Assembly (NCBI RefSeq): GCF_913774235.1
Contig: NZ_CAJYDW010000001.1
Location: 17,718 to 81,717, forward strand
Length of the DNA: 64,000 bases
Source of the DNA: an uncultured Pseudomonas sp.
GTDB taxonomy: Bacteria; Pseudomonadota; Gammaproteobacteria; Pseudomonadales; Pseudomonadaceae
Direction: 5' to 3'
The position numbers were made by a program, and so were the translations under genes. The notes beneath the pieces were generated by a model. It did no database searches. It was not told the origin of the DNA and was given only the letters and a program-made list of their open reading frames with translations. The stretch's first letter is position 1; each line of letters begins with the position of its first letter. Of this stretch, positions 1 through 9,376 are shown piece after piece.

Positions 1-294
1 GCGGCCGAGCACGACGCCCTGGTAGAGCGTGCCGTCACCCGGATCGCCGAGGGCATGGAGGCCATCGCCGCGGCAGTGGCGGAGCGGCGCAGCCTGGCGC
101 CGACGGCCGAGGAGGAGAACCTGCTGGCCGACGAGCTGGAAGCCGCGGCGGATGGGAATGACGATGGCTACCGGCTGGTCTGTACCCAGCTGGCGCTGAT
201 TTGCCGTCTGCTGCCCAATCTCAAGAGCGCCGCCAACCATACGTTGCGCGAACAAACCCGCGAAGAGCCGGCGGCGGGGACCGCCGATGCTTGA
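1..294 (+). CDS. C-terminal part of an unidentified protein (truncated at window start)
   Basis: Open reading frame 1 runs from base 1 to the TGA at 292-294; tail LVCTQLALICRLLPNLKSAANHTLREQTREEPAAGTADA; no family recognised. Confidence 0.55.
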   Translation, partial: AAEHDALVERAVTRIAEGMEAIAAAVAERRSLAPTAEEENLLADELEAAADGNDDGYRLVCTQLALICRLLPNLKSAANHTLREQTREEPAAGTADA

Positions 295-381
295 GCAAGG
301 CTGGCGCGACGCGCTATGTTGATCGATGTGCGTCGAATTTCTCGACGTCTGTTTCTGCTGGTCTGAAGGCTGTTCCAACTC

Positions 382-1281
382 ATGCGTATGCGTCTTCTAG
401 TAGTGGGCGGGGAAAGCGCCCTGGGCAAGGCGCTGCTGACCGCCGGTGCCGAAGCCGGCATCGATTTCATCGCGCCCGCGGCACCGGCCGAGGGCTGGTA
501 CGCCGCCGAGCTGACCGAGGTCCTGGACCAGGTGCGGCCGGGAGCGGTGATCAATCTCGCCTATTATCACCACTGGCTGCAGGCGGAGAGCTTCGTGCCG
601 GCGCTGATGCAGCGCCAGGCGCTCGCCGTGCAGCGACTGGCCGGGCTCTGCCAGCATTACCAGATTCCCCTGATCCAACCGTCCAGCTATCGGCTTTTCG
701 ATGGCTCGCGCGTGGCCGGCTATAGTGAAAAGGATCTTCCGCGACCTCCTGGGGCGCGCGGCGAGGCGCTCTGGCGGGTCGAGCAGCTGGTACGGGCGTT
801 GTGCCCGATGCACATCCTGCTGCGCCTGGGCTGGGTGCTGGACGATTCGCGCGACGGGCGTCTGGGCCGCCTGCTGGGGCAGTTGACGACCGAGCAGGTC
901 GTGCCTCTGGCCAGCGACCGGCGGGGCAACCCGACCACCGTGGACGACGCCGCCCGGGTGCTGCTGGCCATCGTCAAGCAGCTCGACTGCGGAGCGCCGC
1001 TGTGGGGGACCTACCACTATGGCGCCCAGGAAGCGGTGTCGGAGCTGGGGTTGGCTGAGACGGTCGCCATGCTCTGGCAGGAGTTCGACCGGCCGGTACG
1101 TTGCGAATGGCAGGAGGTGACGCACCTCGAGCGCGCCGATGCCGCGGAAGAGCCACAACAGGGGGTGTTGATCAGTCGCAAGCTGCTCAACACCTTTGGA
1201 ATCAAGGCGCGGCGCTGGCAGCAGGAGCTGCCGGCGCTGTTGCAGGGCTTTCGGCAGGACGAGGTAGGTTTCCATGAGTGA
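382..1281 (+). CDS. dTDP-4-dehydrorhamnose reductase-like / sugar nucleotide-binding protein (PA4069-like)
   Basis: ORF with N-terminal MRLLVVGGESALGKALL Rossmann motif; overlaps the next epimerase gene. Confidence 0.75.
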   Translation: MRMRLLVVGGESALGKALLTAGAEAGIDFIAPAAPAEGWYAAELTEVLDQVRPGAVINLAYYHHWLQAESFVPALMQRQALAVQRLAGLCQHYQIPLIQPSSYRLFDGSRVAGYSEKDLPRPPGARGEALWRVEQLVRALCPMHILLRLGWVLDDSRDGRLGRLLGQLTTEQVVPLASDRRGNPTTVDDAARVLLAIVKQLDCGAPLWGTYHYGAQEAVSELGLAETVAMLWQEFDRPVRCEWQEVTHLERADAAEEPQQGVLISRKLLNTFGIKARRWQQELPALLQGFRQDEVGFHE

Positions 1282-2203
1282 TGCGCCCATTCTGATCACT
1301 GGCGGTGCCGGTTTCATCGGCTCCCATCTGGCCGACGCGCTGCTGGCGCAGGGCAGGCGGGTGCGGGTGTTGGACGATCTGAGTACCGGCAAGCGCGAGA
1401 ATCTGCCGCTGGACGACGAGCGTATCGAACTGCGGGTGGGCGACGTGGCCGATGCCGCTACCCTGGAGGCGGCGGTGGCAGGCTGCGCGGCGGTGGTGCA
1501 TCTGGCCGCGGTGGCCTCGGTGCAGGCCTCGGTGGAGGACCCGGTCGGGACCCACAGGGCCAACTTCATCGGCACCCTAAATCTGTGCGAGGCCATGCGC
1601 AAGGCTGGGATCAAGCGGGTGGTCTACGCCTCCAGCGCAGCGGTCTATGGCGCCAATGGCCAGGGCCAGGCCATCGACGAGGAGTTGCCCAAGGCGCCGC
1701 TGACGCCCTATGCGGCGGACAAGCTGGCCGGCGAGTATTACTTCGATTTCTATCGCCGCCAGCACGGCCTGGAGCCGGCGATCTTTCGTTTCTTCAACAT
1801 ATACGGCCCGCGCCAGGATCCCTCGTCGCCCTATTCGGGGGTGATCAGCATCTTCACCGAGCGCGCCCGGCGCCAGACGCCGATCACGGTGTTCGGCGAT
1901 GGTGAGCAGACCCGCGATTTCGTCTACGTGGCCGATCTGGTGGACATCCTGGTACAGGCGCTGGAGGCGCCCGAGGTGGCGGCCGGGGCGGTGAATGTGG
2001 GTCGTGGCGAGACCATCAGCCTGAACGGTCTGCTGGCGGAGATCGGCCAGGTGCTGGGCGGTTTGCCGCAGGTGACCCATGGTGCGGCGCGCTCAGGGGA
2101 TATCCGCCATTCGAAGGCGGATAACAGTCGGTTGCGCGAGCGCTTCGATTTCAGTCGCCCCACGAGCATGGGGGCGGGCCTGGCGGCCCTGCTGGGAGAC
2201 TGA
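1274..2203 (+). CDS. NAD-dependent epimerase/dehydratase (UDP-glucose 4-epimerase family)
   Basis: ITGGAGFIGSHLADALL glycine motif, YAADKLAGEYY catalytic YxxxK region. Confidence 0.9.
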   Translation: MSDAPILITGGAGFIGSHLADALLAQGRRVRVLDDLSTGKRENLPLDDERIELRVGDVADAATLEAAVAGCAAVVHLAAVASVQASVEDPVGTHRANFIGTLNLCEAMRKAGIKRVVYASSAAVYGANGQGQAIDEELPKAPLTPYAADKLAGEYYFDFYRRQHGLEPAIFRFFNIYGPRQDPSSPYSGVISIFTERARRQTPITVFGDGEQTRDFVYVADLVDILVQALEAPEVAAGAVNVGRGETISLNGLLAEIGQVLGGLPQVTHGAARSGDIRHSKADNSRLRERFDFSRPTSMGAGLAALLGD

Positions 2204-2206
2204 ACG

Positions 2207-2232
2207 AAACCGGCGCCGAGAGGCGCCGGTTT
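2207..2232. terminator. Bidirectional intrinsic terminator between converging genes
   Basis: AAACCGGCGCC-GAGA-GGCGCCGGTTT perfect 11-bp stem followed by T-rich sequence. Confidence 0.8.
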
Positions 2233-2247
2233 TAGTTTGGGCTCGTC

Positions 2248-2937
2248 TCAGAAGCGATAGCCCAGGCCGACCATGTAGACCCAGGGATCCACGTCCAGAT
2301 CGACCTTGGCGCGGGCGCCCAGGGCAGTGTTGTCGACGTGGGCGGTGGTGGAGATGTCGAGGTAGCGGATCTGGGCGTTGAGCATCACCCGCTCGGTGAG
2401 CATGACATCGGCGCCGACCTGGGCGGCCCAGCCCCAGGAGTTATCGGCGCGGAAGTTGTCGAAGCCGGCCGCGCTGGCGCCGCTGCCAACGTGCTCGTCA
2501 TAGATCCAGGTGTAGTTGAGGCCGGCGCCGACATAGGGCTGGAACGTCGCCTTGGCGTCCAGCGGGTAGTAGACCAGGCTCAGGGTCGGTGGCAGGTGCT
2601 TGAGGCTGCCCAGCTTGCCGTTGGCGGCGTCCAGACCGGTGCCCTTGATGTTGACCTGGTGCTCGAAGGGCGTGGCGGCCAGCAATTCGATGCCGAGGTG
2701 GTCGGTGAGCATGTAGGCGAAGTTGAGGCCCAACTGGGTGTCGCTGTCCATGGTCGCCTTGCCGCCGAGGTTGGCGCCGCTCAGGGCGCCCCGGTCGATC
2801 TTGACGTCGGAGCTGTGCTCGTGGGGATCCACGGTGATGGCGCCGGCGCGCAGGATGAAATCGCCGGCCTGGTGCGCCTGGGCGAGGGGGGCGGCCAGGG
2901 CGAGGGCGAGCAGGCTGAGACGGAAGAGGGGACGCAT
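2248..2937 (-). CDS. oprG: Outer membrane protein OprG/OmpW family
   Basis: Signal peptide MRPLFRLSLLALALAAPLAQAH; GDFILRAGAITVDP...; C-terminal YMVGLGYRF beta-barrel end. Confidence 0.85.
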   Translation of the reverse strand: MRPLFRLSLLALALAAPLAQAHQAGDFILRAGAITVDPHEHSSDVKIDRGALSGANLGGKATMDSDTQLGLNFAYMLTDHLGIELLAATPFEHQVNIKGTGLDAANGKLGSLKHLPPTLSLVYYPLDAKATFQPYVGAGLNYTWIYDEHVGSGASAAGFDNFRADNSWGWAAQVGADVMLTERVMLNAQIRYLDISTTAHVDNTALGARAKVDLDVDPWVYMVGLGYRF

Positions 2938-3003
2938 GGCTAGGGCTCCGAAGGCATTGAAAAAGGGCTGGGAGCAGCCTAGCGAAGCTGAAACGTCAGA
3001 CTC

Positions 3004-3017
3004 TTGATCTCGCTCAA
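3004..3017 (-). promoter_or_regulatory. Putative Anr/FNR box upstream of oprG
   Basis: TTGATCTCGCTCAA, one mismatch to TTGAT-N4-ATCAA, 67 bp upstream of the oprG start. Confidence 0.5.
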
Positions 3018-3034
3018 GCGTGGGGCAGATCCGC

Positions 3035-3529
3035 TCAGGAGCCGTCGCCCTTGAGGATATAGGGCTGGATACGCTGGGCCTGCAGCCAGTAGCCGGCGAC
3101 GGCCACCTCGCTGCGCTGGGTGCCCACGCCGAGACGGCCTTCCACCCAATAGGGCAGGTGCAGCTTGGACAGCCAGAGGTCGTGGCTACCCTTGACGTAG
3201 ACGATCTGGTTACCCGGCGGCGGTGGTACATGGATGCAGGCGCCGTAGTAGGGCACCAGCAGGAATTCGGTGACCTCGCCCTCCTCGGTGACCATCAGGG
3301 GCACCACGTAACCGGGGAGGCGTACTTCCTGGCCGTCCAGCGCGGCCACCGTAGGGGCATCCGGCCAGGGTTGGCTGGCGGCGGGGCCGTCTTCGCCGAG
3401 GCCGTGGTCGACGCTGCCGGGATTGAAGCGCGGCGCATCGGCGGGGACCAGTTCGCGCCAAGCGAGCTGGCGGGGATCGGCCTGCACCCAGGGCAGCCAG
3501 CAGAGCAACAGCAGGAGCGCCAGGCGCAT
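3035..3529 (-). CDS. DUF3299 secreted protein (PA4066-like)
   Basis: Signal peptide MRLALLLLLCWLPWVQA; LPGYVVPL...EFLLVPYYGACIHVPPPPGNQ motif. Confidence 0.8.
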   Translation of the reverse strand: MRLALLLLLCWLPWVQADPRQLAWRELVPADAPRFNPGSVDHGLGEDGPAASQPWPDAPTVAALDGQEVRLPGYVVPLMVTEEGEVTEFLLVPYYGACIHVPPPPGNQIVYVKGSHDLWLSKLHLPYWVEGRLGVGTQRSEVAVAGYWLQAQRIQPYILKGDGS

Positions 3530-3542
3530 GGGGAAGCCTCGT

Positions 3543-4796
3543 CTACAATCGCACGGACAGGCCATCCGTGAGGGCCTGGCGACAACCGCGCCACGCCGGG
3601 ATGCAGCCGAGCACCAGGGCGGCGAGCAGGATGCCGCCGAGCAGTTGCCCATCGTAGAGCGAGGGCCAGTCCAGCGGCAAGGCTAGGCCGTATTCGGCCA
3701 GCAGCCAGGGCCGGCCCAGGGCGATGGCGCCGTAGAGCAACGCCAGGCCGCCCAGGCAGCCGGCCAGGGTGAGAACCAAGGATTCGGCCAGCAGCAGGCC
3801 GAACAGGTGGCGCGGCTGGGCGCCCACCGAGCGCAGGATGGCCATCTCCCGCCGTCGCTCGTTGAGGCTGGCGAGCAGGGCGGTGAGCATGCCGACCAGG
3901 CCGGTGAGCACCACGCACATCGACATCACCAGCAGTGCCTGTTCCGCGGTGCCGAGCAGGCCCCAGAGTTCCTGTAGGGCCACGCCGGGCAGGATGGCCA
4001 GCAAGGGTTCGCCGGTGTAGTCATTGACCGCGCGCTGCACGGCGAAGGTGGCGATCCGGCTCTTGAGACCGACCAGGGCGGCGGTGAGGTCCTTGGGCGT
4101 GAGATCGCGCTGGCGCACCTCGGCGTCGCTGAGGGATGGGCCGGGCATGCCGCCGCGCCAGTCCAGGTGCAGGGCGGTCATGCCGGTCAGCGGGATGTGC
4201 AGGGTACGGTCGACCGGGGTGCCGGTGGGGGCGAGGATGCCGACCACGGTGAAGGGGTGGTCGCTGTGCTCGGTGAGGCTGATAGTGGCGACGCCATGGG
4301 CCAGCACGAGCTTGTCACCCAACCGATAGTGCAGCGCCTTGGCCACTTCGGCGCCCAGCACCACCTCGAAGACGTCGTTGAAAGGTCGGCCCTGGGCCAG
4401 CCGCAGCGGTTGGTTGCGCCCGTAGTGATAGTGGGCGAAGTAGTTGCCGTCGGTACCCAGCACCCGGTAGCCGCGGTGGGAGTCGCCGAGGGACAGCGGA
4501 ATGGTCCAGGCGACGCGGGGATCGGCGGCGAGCTTCTCGTAGCTCTCCCAGCGGATGTTGTTGGTGGCGTTGCCGATGCGGAATACCGAGTAGAGCAGCA
4601 GATTGACCGCGCCGGAGCGGGCGCCTACCACCAGGTCGGTGCCGGCGATGGTGCTGGCGAAACTGGCCTTGGCCTCGGTCCGTAACCGCTCGACGCCCAG
4701 CAGCAGGGCCACCGAGACGGCGATGGTGAAGACGGTGAGCAGGGCGGTGGCGCGGCGATTGCGCAGGCTGGCCCAGGCCAGTTGCAGGAGGGGCAT
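3543..4796 (-). CDS. ABC transporter permease (FtsX-like, PA4065-like)
   Basis: MPLLQLAWASLRNRRATALLTVFTIAVSVALLLGVE; C-terminal FtsX-type TM segments. Confidence 0.85.
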   Translation of the reverse strand: MPLLQLAWASLRNRRATALLTVFTIAVSVALLLGVERLRTEAKASFASTIAGTDLVVGARSGAVNLLLYSVFRIGNATNNIRWESYEKLAADPRVAWTIPLSLGDSHRGYRVLGTDGNYFAHYHYGRNQPLRLAQGRPFNDVFEVVLGAEVAKALHYRLGDKLVLAHGVATISLTEHSDHPFTVVGILAPTGTPVDRTLHIPLTGMTALHLDWRGGMPGPSLSDAEVRQRDLTPKDLTAALVGLKSRIATFAVQRAVNDYTGEPLLAILPGVALQELWGLLGTAEQALLVMSMCVVLTGLVGMLTALLASLNERRREMAILRSVGAQPRHLFGLLLAESLVLTLAGCLGGLALLYGAIALGRPWLLAEYGLALPLDWPSLYDGQLLGGILLAALVLGCIPAWRGCRQALTDGLSVRL

Positions 4797-4797
4797 C

Positions 4798-5505
4798 CTA
4801 GGTCTCCGGCCGGGCGGCGTTGAGTTGGGCCAGGGTCAGGTGGCGGTCGAAGCGACCGGCCAGGCTGCGGTCGTGGCTGACGAACAACAGGCCGGCACCG
4901 GCGGCGGCGCACTCGGCGAACAGCAGGTGCAGGAAAGCGTCGCGGTGATCGGTATCGAGGGCCGAGGTGGGCTCGTCGGCGATCACCAGTTCCGGCTGGC
5001 CGATCAGGGCGCGGGCGGCGGCGACCCGCTGTTGCTGGCCGATGGAGAGTTCTCGGGCCGGGCGCTTGGGCAGACTGGGATCGCTCAACCCCAGGGCGTT
5101 CAGCAAGGTGAGCGCGGCGTGCTGCGGAGCGCCGTGGCGCGCGCTGGCGCGTTCGCGGCGCAGGGCGGAGAACTGGCAGGGCAGCAGTACGTTGTCCAGC
5201 ACCGAAAGAAAGGGCAGCAGGTTGAATTGCTGGAAGAGAAAGCCGGTGTGATCGACACGAAAGCGATCGCGCCGGGCAGTGGCAAGCTGTCCGAGATCCT
5301 GGCCGAGCAGCCGTACCTGGCCACGGCTGGGACGCTGCACGCCGCCGAGCAGGCCGAGCAGGGTGGTCTTGCCGCTACCGGAGGGGCCTTCGAGAAACAG
5401 CGCCTCGCCCCGTGCCAGCGAGAAGTGCCGGATGTCCAGGCACTCCGCCTGGCCGGGCCAGGCGAAGCCGAGGTCTTGGAGCTCGACCAGGGGCGTGGTG
5501 GTCAC
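4798..5505 (-). CDS. ABC transporter ATP-binding protein (PA4064-like)
   Basis: Walker A GPSGSGKTT; ELSIGQQQRVAAARAL signature; VIADEPTSALD Walker B. Confidence 0.9.
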   Translation of the reverse strand: MTTTPLVELQDLGFAWPGQAECLDIRHFSLARGEALFLEGPSGSGKTTLLGLLGGVQRPSRGQVRLLGQDLGQLATARRDRFRVDHTGFLFQQFNLLPFLSVLDNVLLPCQFSALRRERASARHGAPQHAALTLLNALGLSDPSLPKRPARELSIGQQQRVAAARALIGQPELVIADEPTSALDTDHRDAFLHLLFAECAAAGAGLLFVSHDRSLAGRFDRHLTLAQLNAARPET

Positions 5506-5512
5506 GAGCGTC

Positions 5513-6064
5513 TTACCACTTCAGCTGCGGTTGCCTGGCGGTCAGTTCGGCGCCTTGCTGGCCGCTGGCGACGATGGCCTGGACCTCGACGCTGTGGCTG
5601 TTGGGGAAGCGAGCGAACCAGCCGGAGAGATCCAGGCTATCGAGGGCGGTCGGCTTGCTGCAGCTGAAGCTCATGCTGGCTTCCACGTCCAGATGGCCGC
5701 TGGCCTTGGCGTCCGCGGCGAATAGGGGGCTGATGGCGCTAGCTTCGGTCAGGCGGCAATCGGCTGCCGCGGGCAGCTTCACCAGCGCCTGGGGATTTTC
5801 CAGGCTTTGCCGGAGGGCGGCGACGGCGTCCTTTTCCGCCTGGCTGCGCGGAGCGTGCTCGAAACCAACCAGGTCGGCTGCCGGGCTGCGCCACTGCAAC
5901 TCCAGGCCGGTGTCGGTCTGGGCCAGGTCGAGGTGGGATTCGCCATGCACGTGGGCGCCCAGCGAGCCGTGCTCATGCTCGTCGTGGTCGTCCTGGGTGC
6001 CATGGGCGAAGACGGGTTGCGCGAGCGCGGCAGCAAGGCAGAGGGTCAGCAAGTACAGGCGCAT
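5513..6064 (-). CDS. DUF2796 His-rich periplasmic protein (PA4063-like, zinc-associated)
   Basis: Signal peptide followed by HGTQDDHDEHEHGSLGAHVHGESHLDLA. Confidence 0.8.
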   Translation of the reverse strand: MRLYLLTLCLAAALAQPVFAHGTQDDHDEHEHGSLGAHVHGESHLDLAQTDTGLELQWRSPAADLVGFEHAPRSQAEKDAVAALRQSLENPQALVKLPAAADCRLTEASAISPLFAADAKASGHLDVEASMSFSCSKPTALDSLDLSGWFARFPNSHSVEVQAIVASGQQGAELTARQPQLKW

Positions 6065-6090
6065 GGTGGGCTTCCAATGGACGGGAAGGC

Positions 6091-6113
6091 GCTATGTTAT
6101 GTTGTTGCTTTTG
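6091..6113 (-). promoter_or_regulatory. Candidate Zur-like box upstream of the DUF2796/ABC operon
   Basis: GCTATGTTATGTTGTTGCTTTTG partly matches my recollection of the gammaproteobacterial Zur consensus. Confidence 0.35.
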
Positions 6114-6186
6114 CGCGCCGCAACCTCGGTTTGGCGTCGGCCAGTGGCTGTGGGAGCATGGGCCTTGGTAAGACGAGGAGAACACC

Positions 6187-6540
6187 ATGGTACGCATTCG
6201 CGGAACCATCGGCAGCCAGCCCGTGGATCTCACGGTGGAGCTGGATGACGCCGACTGGCAGCGCCTGGCCACCGCCTTGCGCCCGGCGGAGGCGCCCGTA
6301 GCTGCCGTCGCCGCTGCCGCGCCCAGCGGCCCCAAGTCGGGTGGTGACCTGCTGTGGGATCAGGTGGTGAAGTTGCTCAGCTCAGCCGGTCGGCTGAGTG
6401 GACCGGACATCCTCGTGGCGCTGGAGAAGTTGACCGGCAATCTAGGGGTGGCCAAGCAGTTGCTGGTACGACTGAGGCACAGCCCGCAGGTGCGCATGGA
6501 GCGGGTGGGGGAGGCACAGTTCTATATCTGGCAGGGGTGA
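6187..6540 (+). CDS. Conserved hypothetical protein (PA4062-like)
   Basis: ORF MVRIRGTIGSQPVDLTVELDDADWQRLA... ending at 6540. Confidence 0.7.
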   Translation: MVRIRGTIGSQPVDLTVELDDADWQRLATALRPAEAPVAAVAAAAPSGPKSGGDLLWDQVVKLLSSAGRLSGPDILVALEKLTGNLGVAKQLLVRLRHSPQVRMERVGEAQFYIWQG

Positions 6541-6555
6541 GGCTGGAGCGAGATA

Positions 6556-6585
6556 GTGGAAAACGCTGCGCGGTTTTCCACGCTA
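6556..6585. repeat. Extragenic hairpin repeat GTGGAAAACGCTGCGCGGTTTTCCACGCTA
   Basis: Exact 30-nt match to 24229-24258. Confidence 0.7.
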
Positions 6586-6627
6586 AGGTAGATCGTCCAC
6601 AGGGCCGCGATTGCTCCGGATGTGGAT

Positions 6628-6655
6628 AAGGCTGCGTCCGCAGTGACGCAGCCTT
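6628..6655. terminator. Intrinsic terminator-like hairpin between 6187..6540 and ybbN-like gene
   Basis: AAGGCTGCGTC...GACGCAGCCTT perfect 11-bp stem. Confidence 0.65.
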
Positions 6656-6667
6656 TGTCGAGGGCTG

Positions 6668-7537
6668 TTAGTACAGTGCCTGATACAGCCGGCGGCGGTA
6701 GGTGGCGACCAACGGGTGGTCATTGCCCAGCAGATCGAAGACCTGCACCAGGGTCTTGCGCGGCAGGTCGTCGCCGTAGCCGCGATTGCGGCGGAACAGT
6801 TCCAGGAGACCATCCAGTGCCGGCTCGTATTGCTGGCGGGCGAGTTCCTGCACGGCCAATTGGTAGGCGGCTTCGTCGTCGCCGGCATCGCGGGCCAGGC
6901 GGCTCTTGAGGTCGGCGACGTCGGGCAGGCTGGTGGCCTGGCGCAGGAAGGTCAGCTGGGCGCGGGCCCCCGCCAGGGCCTGCTTGTGTTCGTCGCCCTT
7001 GACCGCGTCCAGCACGGCCTGGGCATCGTCCAGCTCGCCGCGCTCGGCCAGGCAACGGGCATAGAGGATCAGTGCCAGGGCGTCACTGTTGTCTTCTTCC
7101 AGCAGGGCCTTGAGCAGCGCTTCGGCTTCGGCGAAACGACCCTCGGCGAACAGTGCCTGGGCCGCCTCCAGCGGATCTTCCTCGGCCGGCGGCAGGGCCT
7201 GGACATGGGGCTCGAGCAGGGCGCGGATGGCCGATTCGGGCTGGGCGCCGGCGAAGCCGTCCACCGGCTGGCCATCCTTGAACAGCACCACGGTGGGCAG
7301 GCTGCGGATGCCGAATCTCATCACCAGTTCCTGCTCGATGTCGCAGTTGACCTTGGCCAGGTGCAGGGCGCCGCCGTAGGACTCGGTGATCTTGGCCAGT
7401 AGCGGCATCAGCACCTTGCAGGGGGCGCACCATTCGGCCCAGAAGTCCACCAGCACCGGGGTCGTGAAGGAGGCATCGATGACCTGTTGCTGGAAGGTAT
7501 CGAGGGTGGCGTCGAAAATGTAGGGGACCTGGCTCAT
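6668..7537 (-). CDS. Thioredoxin-domain protein with TPR region, YbbN/CnoX-like
   Basis: FWAEWCAPCKVLMPLLAKI thioredoxin motif followed by helical TPR-like C-terminus. Confidence 0.88.
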   Translation of the reverse strand: MSQVPYIFDATLDTFQQQVIDASFTTPVLVDFWAEWCAPCKVLMPLLAKITESYGGALHLAKVNCDIEQELVMRFGIRSLPTVVLFKDGQPVDGFAGAQPESAIRALLEPHVQALPPAEEDPLEAAQALFAEGRFAEAEALLKALLEEDNSDALALILYARCLAERGELDDAQAVLDAVKGDEHKQALAGARAQLTFLRQATSLPDVADLKSRLARDAGDDEAAYQLAVQELARQQYEPALDGLLELFRRNRGYGDDLPRKTLVQVFDLLGNDHPLVATYRRRLYQALY

Positions 7538-7605
7538 GGCGGACTCGGTAATCGAAAGATGCACTATAGGTGGGGGCGCCGGGCTTGGAAACAAGGTGGC
7601 CCGGC

Positions 7606-8253
7606 TCAGCCCTGATAGAGCGCCACGCGGCGGAATTCGTCCGGCTCGGCCAGATCCGGCAGGGTGCAGGCCTGGAGCATGGCGATCCGGGTGAAACCGG
7701 GGTGGACCAGGTCGCGGACCCGCGAATCAGCCAAGAGCACTCTTTCAGCGCGCCCTTGCAGCAGGTCCAGCAGGGGTAGGTTGGCCCGGTCGTAGAGGAC
7801 ATCGGCCGCCAGGATGAGATCGAAGCGCTCGGTACTGGCGTGCAGATCGTCCAGCGTCTCGATTTGCACAGCGTTGGCCCGGGCATTGGCACGACAGGCG
7901 GCGAGTGCCAGGGGATCAAGGTCGCAGCAGACCACCCGCGCGGCCCCGGCCCGGGCCGCGACGAGTCCAGCGACACACGAGCCGCTGCCGAAATCCAATA
8001 CTTGGCGCCCAGCGACCGAGTTGGGGTTGGCAGCGATCCAGCGCGCCAGGGCGAGGCCGCTGGCCCAGCAGAAGCACCAGTAGGGCGGTGCCTCCAGCAG
8101 GCGCTGGGTTTCCGCAGGGGAAAAGGCCCGCGCCATGTTGGCCGGATCGATCAGCCACAGCGACAGGTCGCTGTCGGGCAGGGCCTGCAGCCTGAGCTGG
8201 GCGTCGCCGAGCAGTGTCGCCAGGGCGGCGGCGAGATCGACGGGCGGCGTCAC
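7606..8253 (-). CDS. SAM-dependent methyltransferase (ETFB lysine methyltransferase-like)
   Basis: VLDFGSGSCVAGLVAARAGAARVVCCDLDPLAL; GTG start overlapping upstream stop. Confidence 0.8.
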   Translation of the reverse strand: MTPPVDLAAALATLLGDAQLRLQALPDSDLSLWLIDPANMARAFSPAETQRLLEAPPYWCFCWASGLALARWIAANPNSVAGRQVLDFGSGSCVAGLVAARAGAARVVCCDLDPLALAACRANARANAVQIETLDDLHASTERFDLILAADVLYDRANLPLLDLLQGRAERVLLADSRVRDLVHPGFTRIAMLQACTLPDLAEPDEFRRVALYQG

Positions 8254-8714
8254 GGGGTCTGGTTCAGCACCAGTTCGCCGAGGTTCTGGGTGGTCGGTCC
8301 CCCCACGCTCACCGGCGGCAGATAGCTGGCCAGCTGACCGGCCTGGATCAGGCGGGCGTGAAATTCCACCTTGAGATCCGGGCGGGTGGGAAAGATCTCG
8401 GGATTGAAGGGCAGGCGGAACGCCAGGGGCGCGCCCTTGCCGGTCACCGTCTCGCTGGCCAGCAGGCGCTGGGGCAGCCCCTTGGCGTTGACTGCCAGCA
8501 GGGCGATCTCCACCTGGGCGCCAGCCGGGACCAGCCCCTGGGCATTGCGCAGCACGCCGGAGATCTCGCGCAGATTGGCCGGGGTCGGCGCGCCGGCGAC
8601 CGGTACCGGCTCGTCGGCCGGAGTGGTGGGCTGCGGCGGGGTGGCTTCGGGCGGACTGGAACAGGCGGCGAGCAGGCCGGTGAACAGCAGAGGCAGGAGG
8701 CGGCGTGAGGTCAT
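8250..8714 (-). CDS. YbaY-family lipoprotein
   Basis: Lipobox LLAACSS; YbaY-like VLRNAQGLVPAGAQVEIAL region. Confidence 0.7.
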   Translation of the reverse strand: MTSRRLLPLLFTGLLAACSSPPEATPPQPTTPADEPVPVAGAPTPANLREISGVLRNAQGLVPAGAQVEIALLAVNAKGLPQRLLASETVTGKGAPLAFRLPFNPEIFPTRPDLKVEFHARLIQAGQLASYLPPVSVGGPTTQNLGELVLNQTP

Positions 8715-8905
8715 GACGGATTCCGTAGGTCGCAGCCGGAACAGGCTGCACGGGAGGCTGGGTGGTCCGGACAGGAGGCCAGCAGACATAGCGCGCTCTT
8801 ATAGCCCAGCGGCCCCTGGCTGTCGATTCGTCCGGCACCCGGAGGTTCCCGGCAGGGGGTGATCGGGTACCATGAAGGCTTTCCCTTCCGGCGGTCGACT
8901 CTCCC

Positions 8906-9376
8906 ATGCATTGTCCCTTCTGCGGCGCCCACGACACCAAGGTCACGGATTCCCGGCTGGTTGCGGCCGGCGAGCAGGTGCGTAGGCGGCGCGAATGTCT
9001 GGCCTGCCAGGAACGCTTCACCACCTTCGAGACCGCCGAACTGGTGCTGCCGCGACTGATCAAGCAGGACGGCACCCGCCAGCCCTTCGATGAGGACAAG
9101 CTGCGCGCCGGCATGCAGCGCGCCCTGGAGAAGCGCCCGGTGAGCGTCGAGCGCCTGGAAGAGGCCATCGCCCTGATCAAGCATCGGCTGCGCGCCACCG
9201 GCGAGCGGGAGATCCGTTCCCGGGTGGTGGGCGAGCTGGTGATGGACGAGCTGCGCAAGCTCGACCAGGTGGCCTACATCCGCTTCGCCTCGGTCTATCG
9301 GCAATTCCAGGACCTGGCCGAATTCCGCGACGAGATCGAGCGCCTGGCCCAGGACCCGGGCAAGCAACCGGTATGA
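8906..9376 (+). CDS. nrdR: Transcriptional repressor NrdR
   Basis: [18 protein letters not shown] zinc ribbon and ATP-cone. Confidence 0.97.
   Translation: MHCPFCGAHDTKVTDSRLVAAGEQVRRRRECLACQERFTTFETAELVLPRLIKQDGTRQPFDEDKLRAGMQRALEKRPVSVERLEEAIALIKHRLRATGEREIRSRVVGELVMDELRKLDQVAYIRFASVYRQFQDLAEFRDEIERLAQDPGKQPV

Noticed and set aside
6556-6585. Intrinsic terminator of the 6187..6540 gene
   Set aside because: The hairpin is an exact copy of a dispersed extragenic repeat and has no U-tract; the 6628-6655 hairpin is the better terminator candidate.
7606-9258. 550-aa minus-strand ORF
   Set aside because: Only the C-terminal part (GTG at 8253) is the methyltransferase; the rest overlaps nrdR antisense and the lipoprotein gene.
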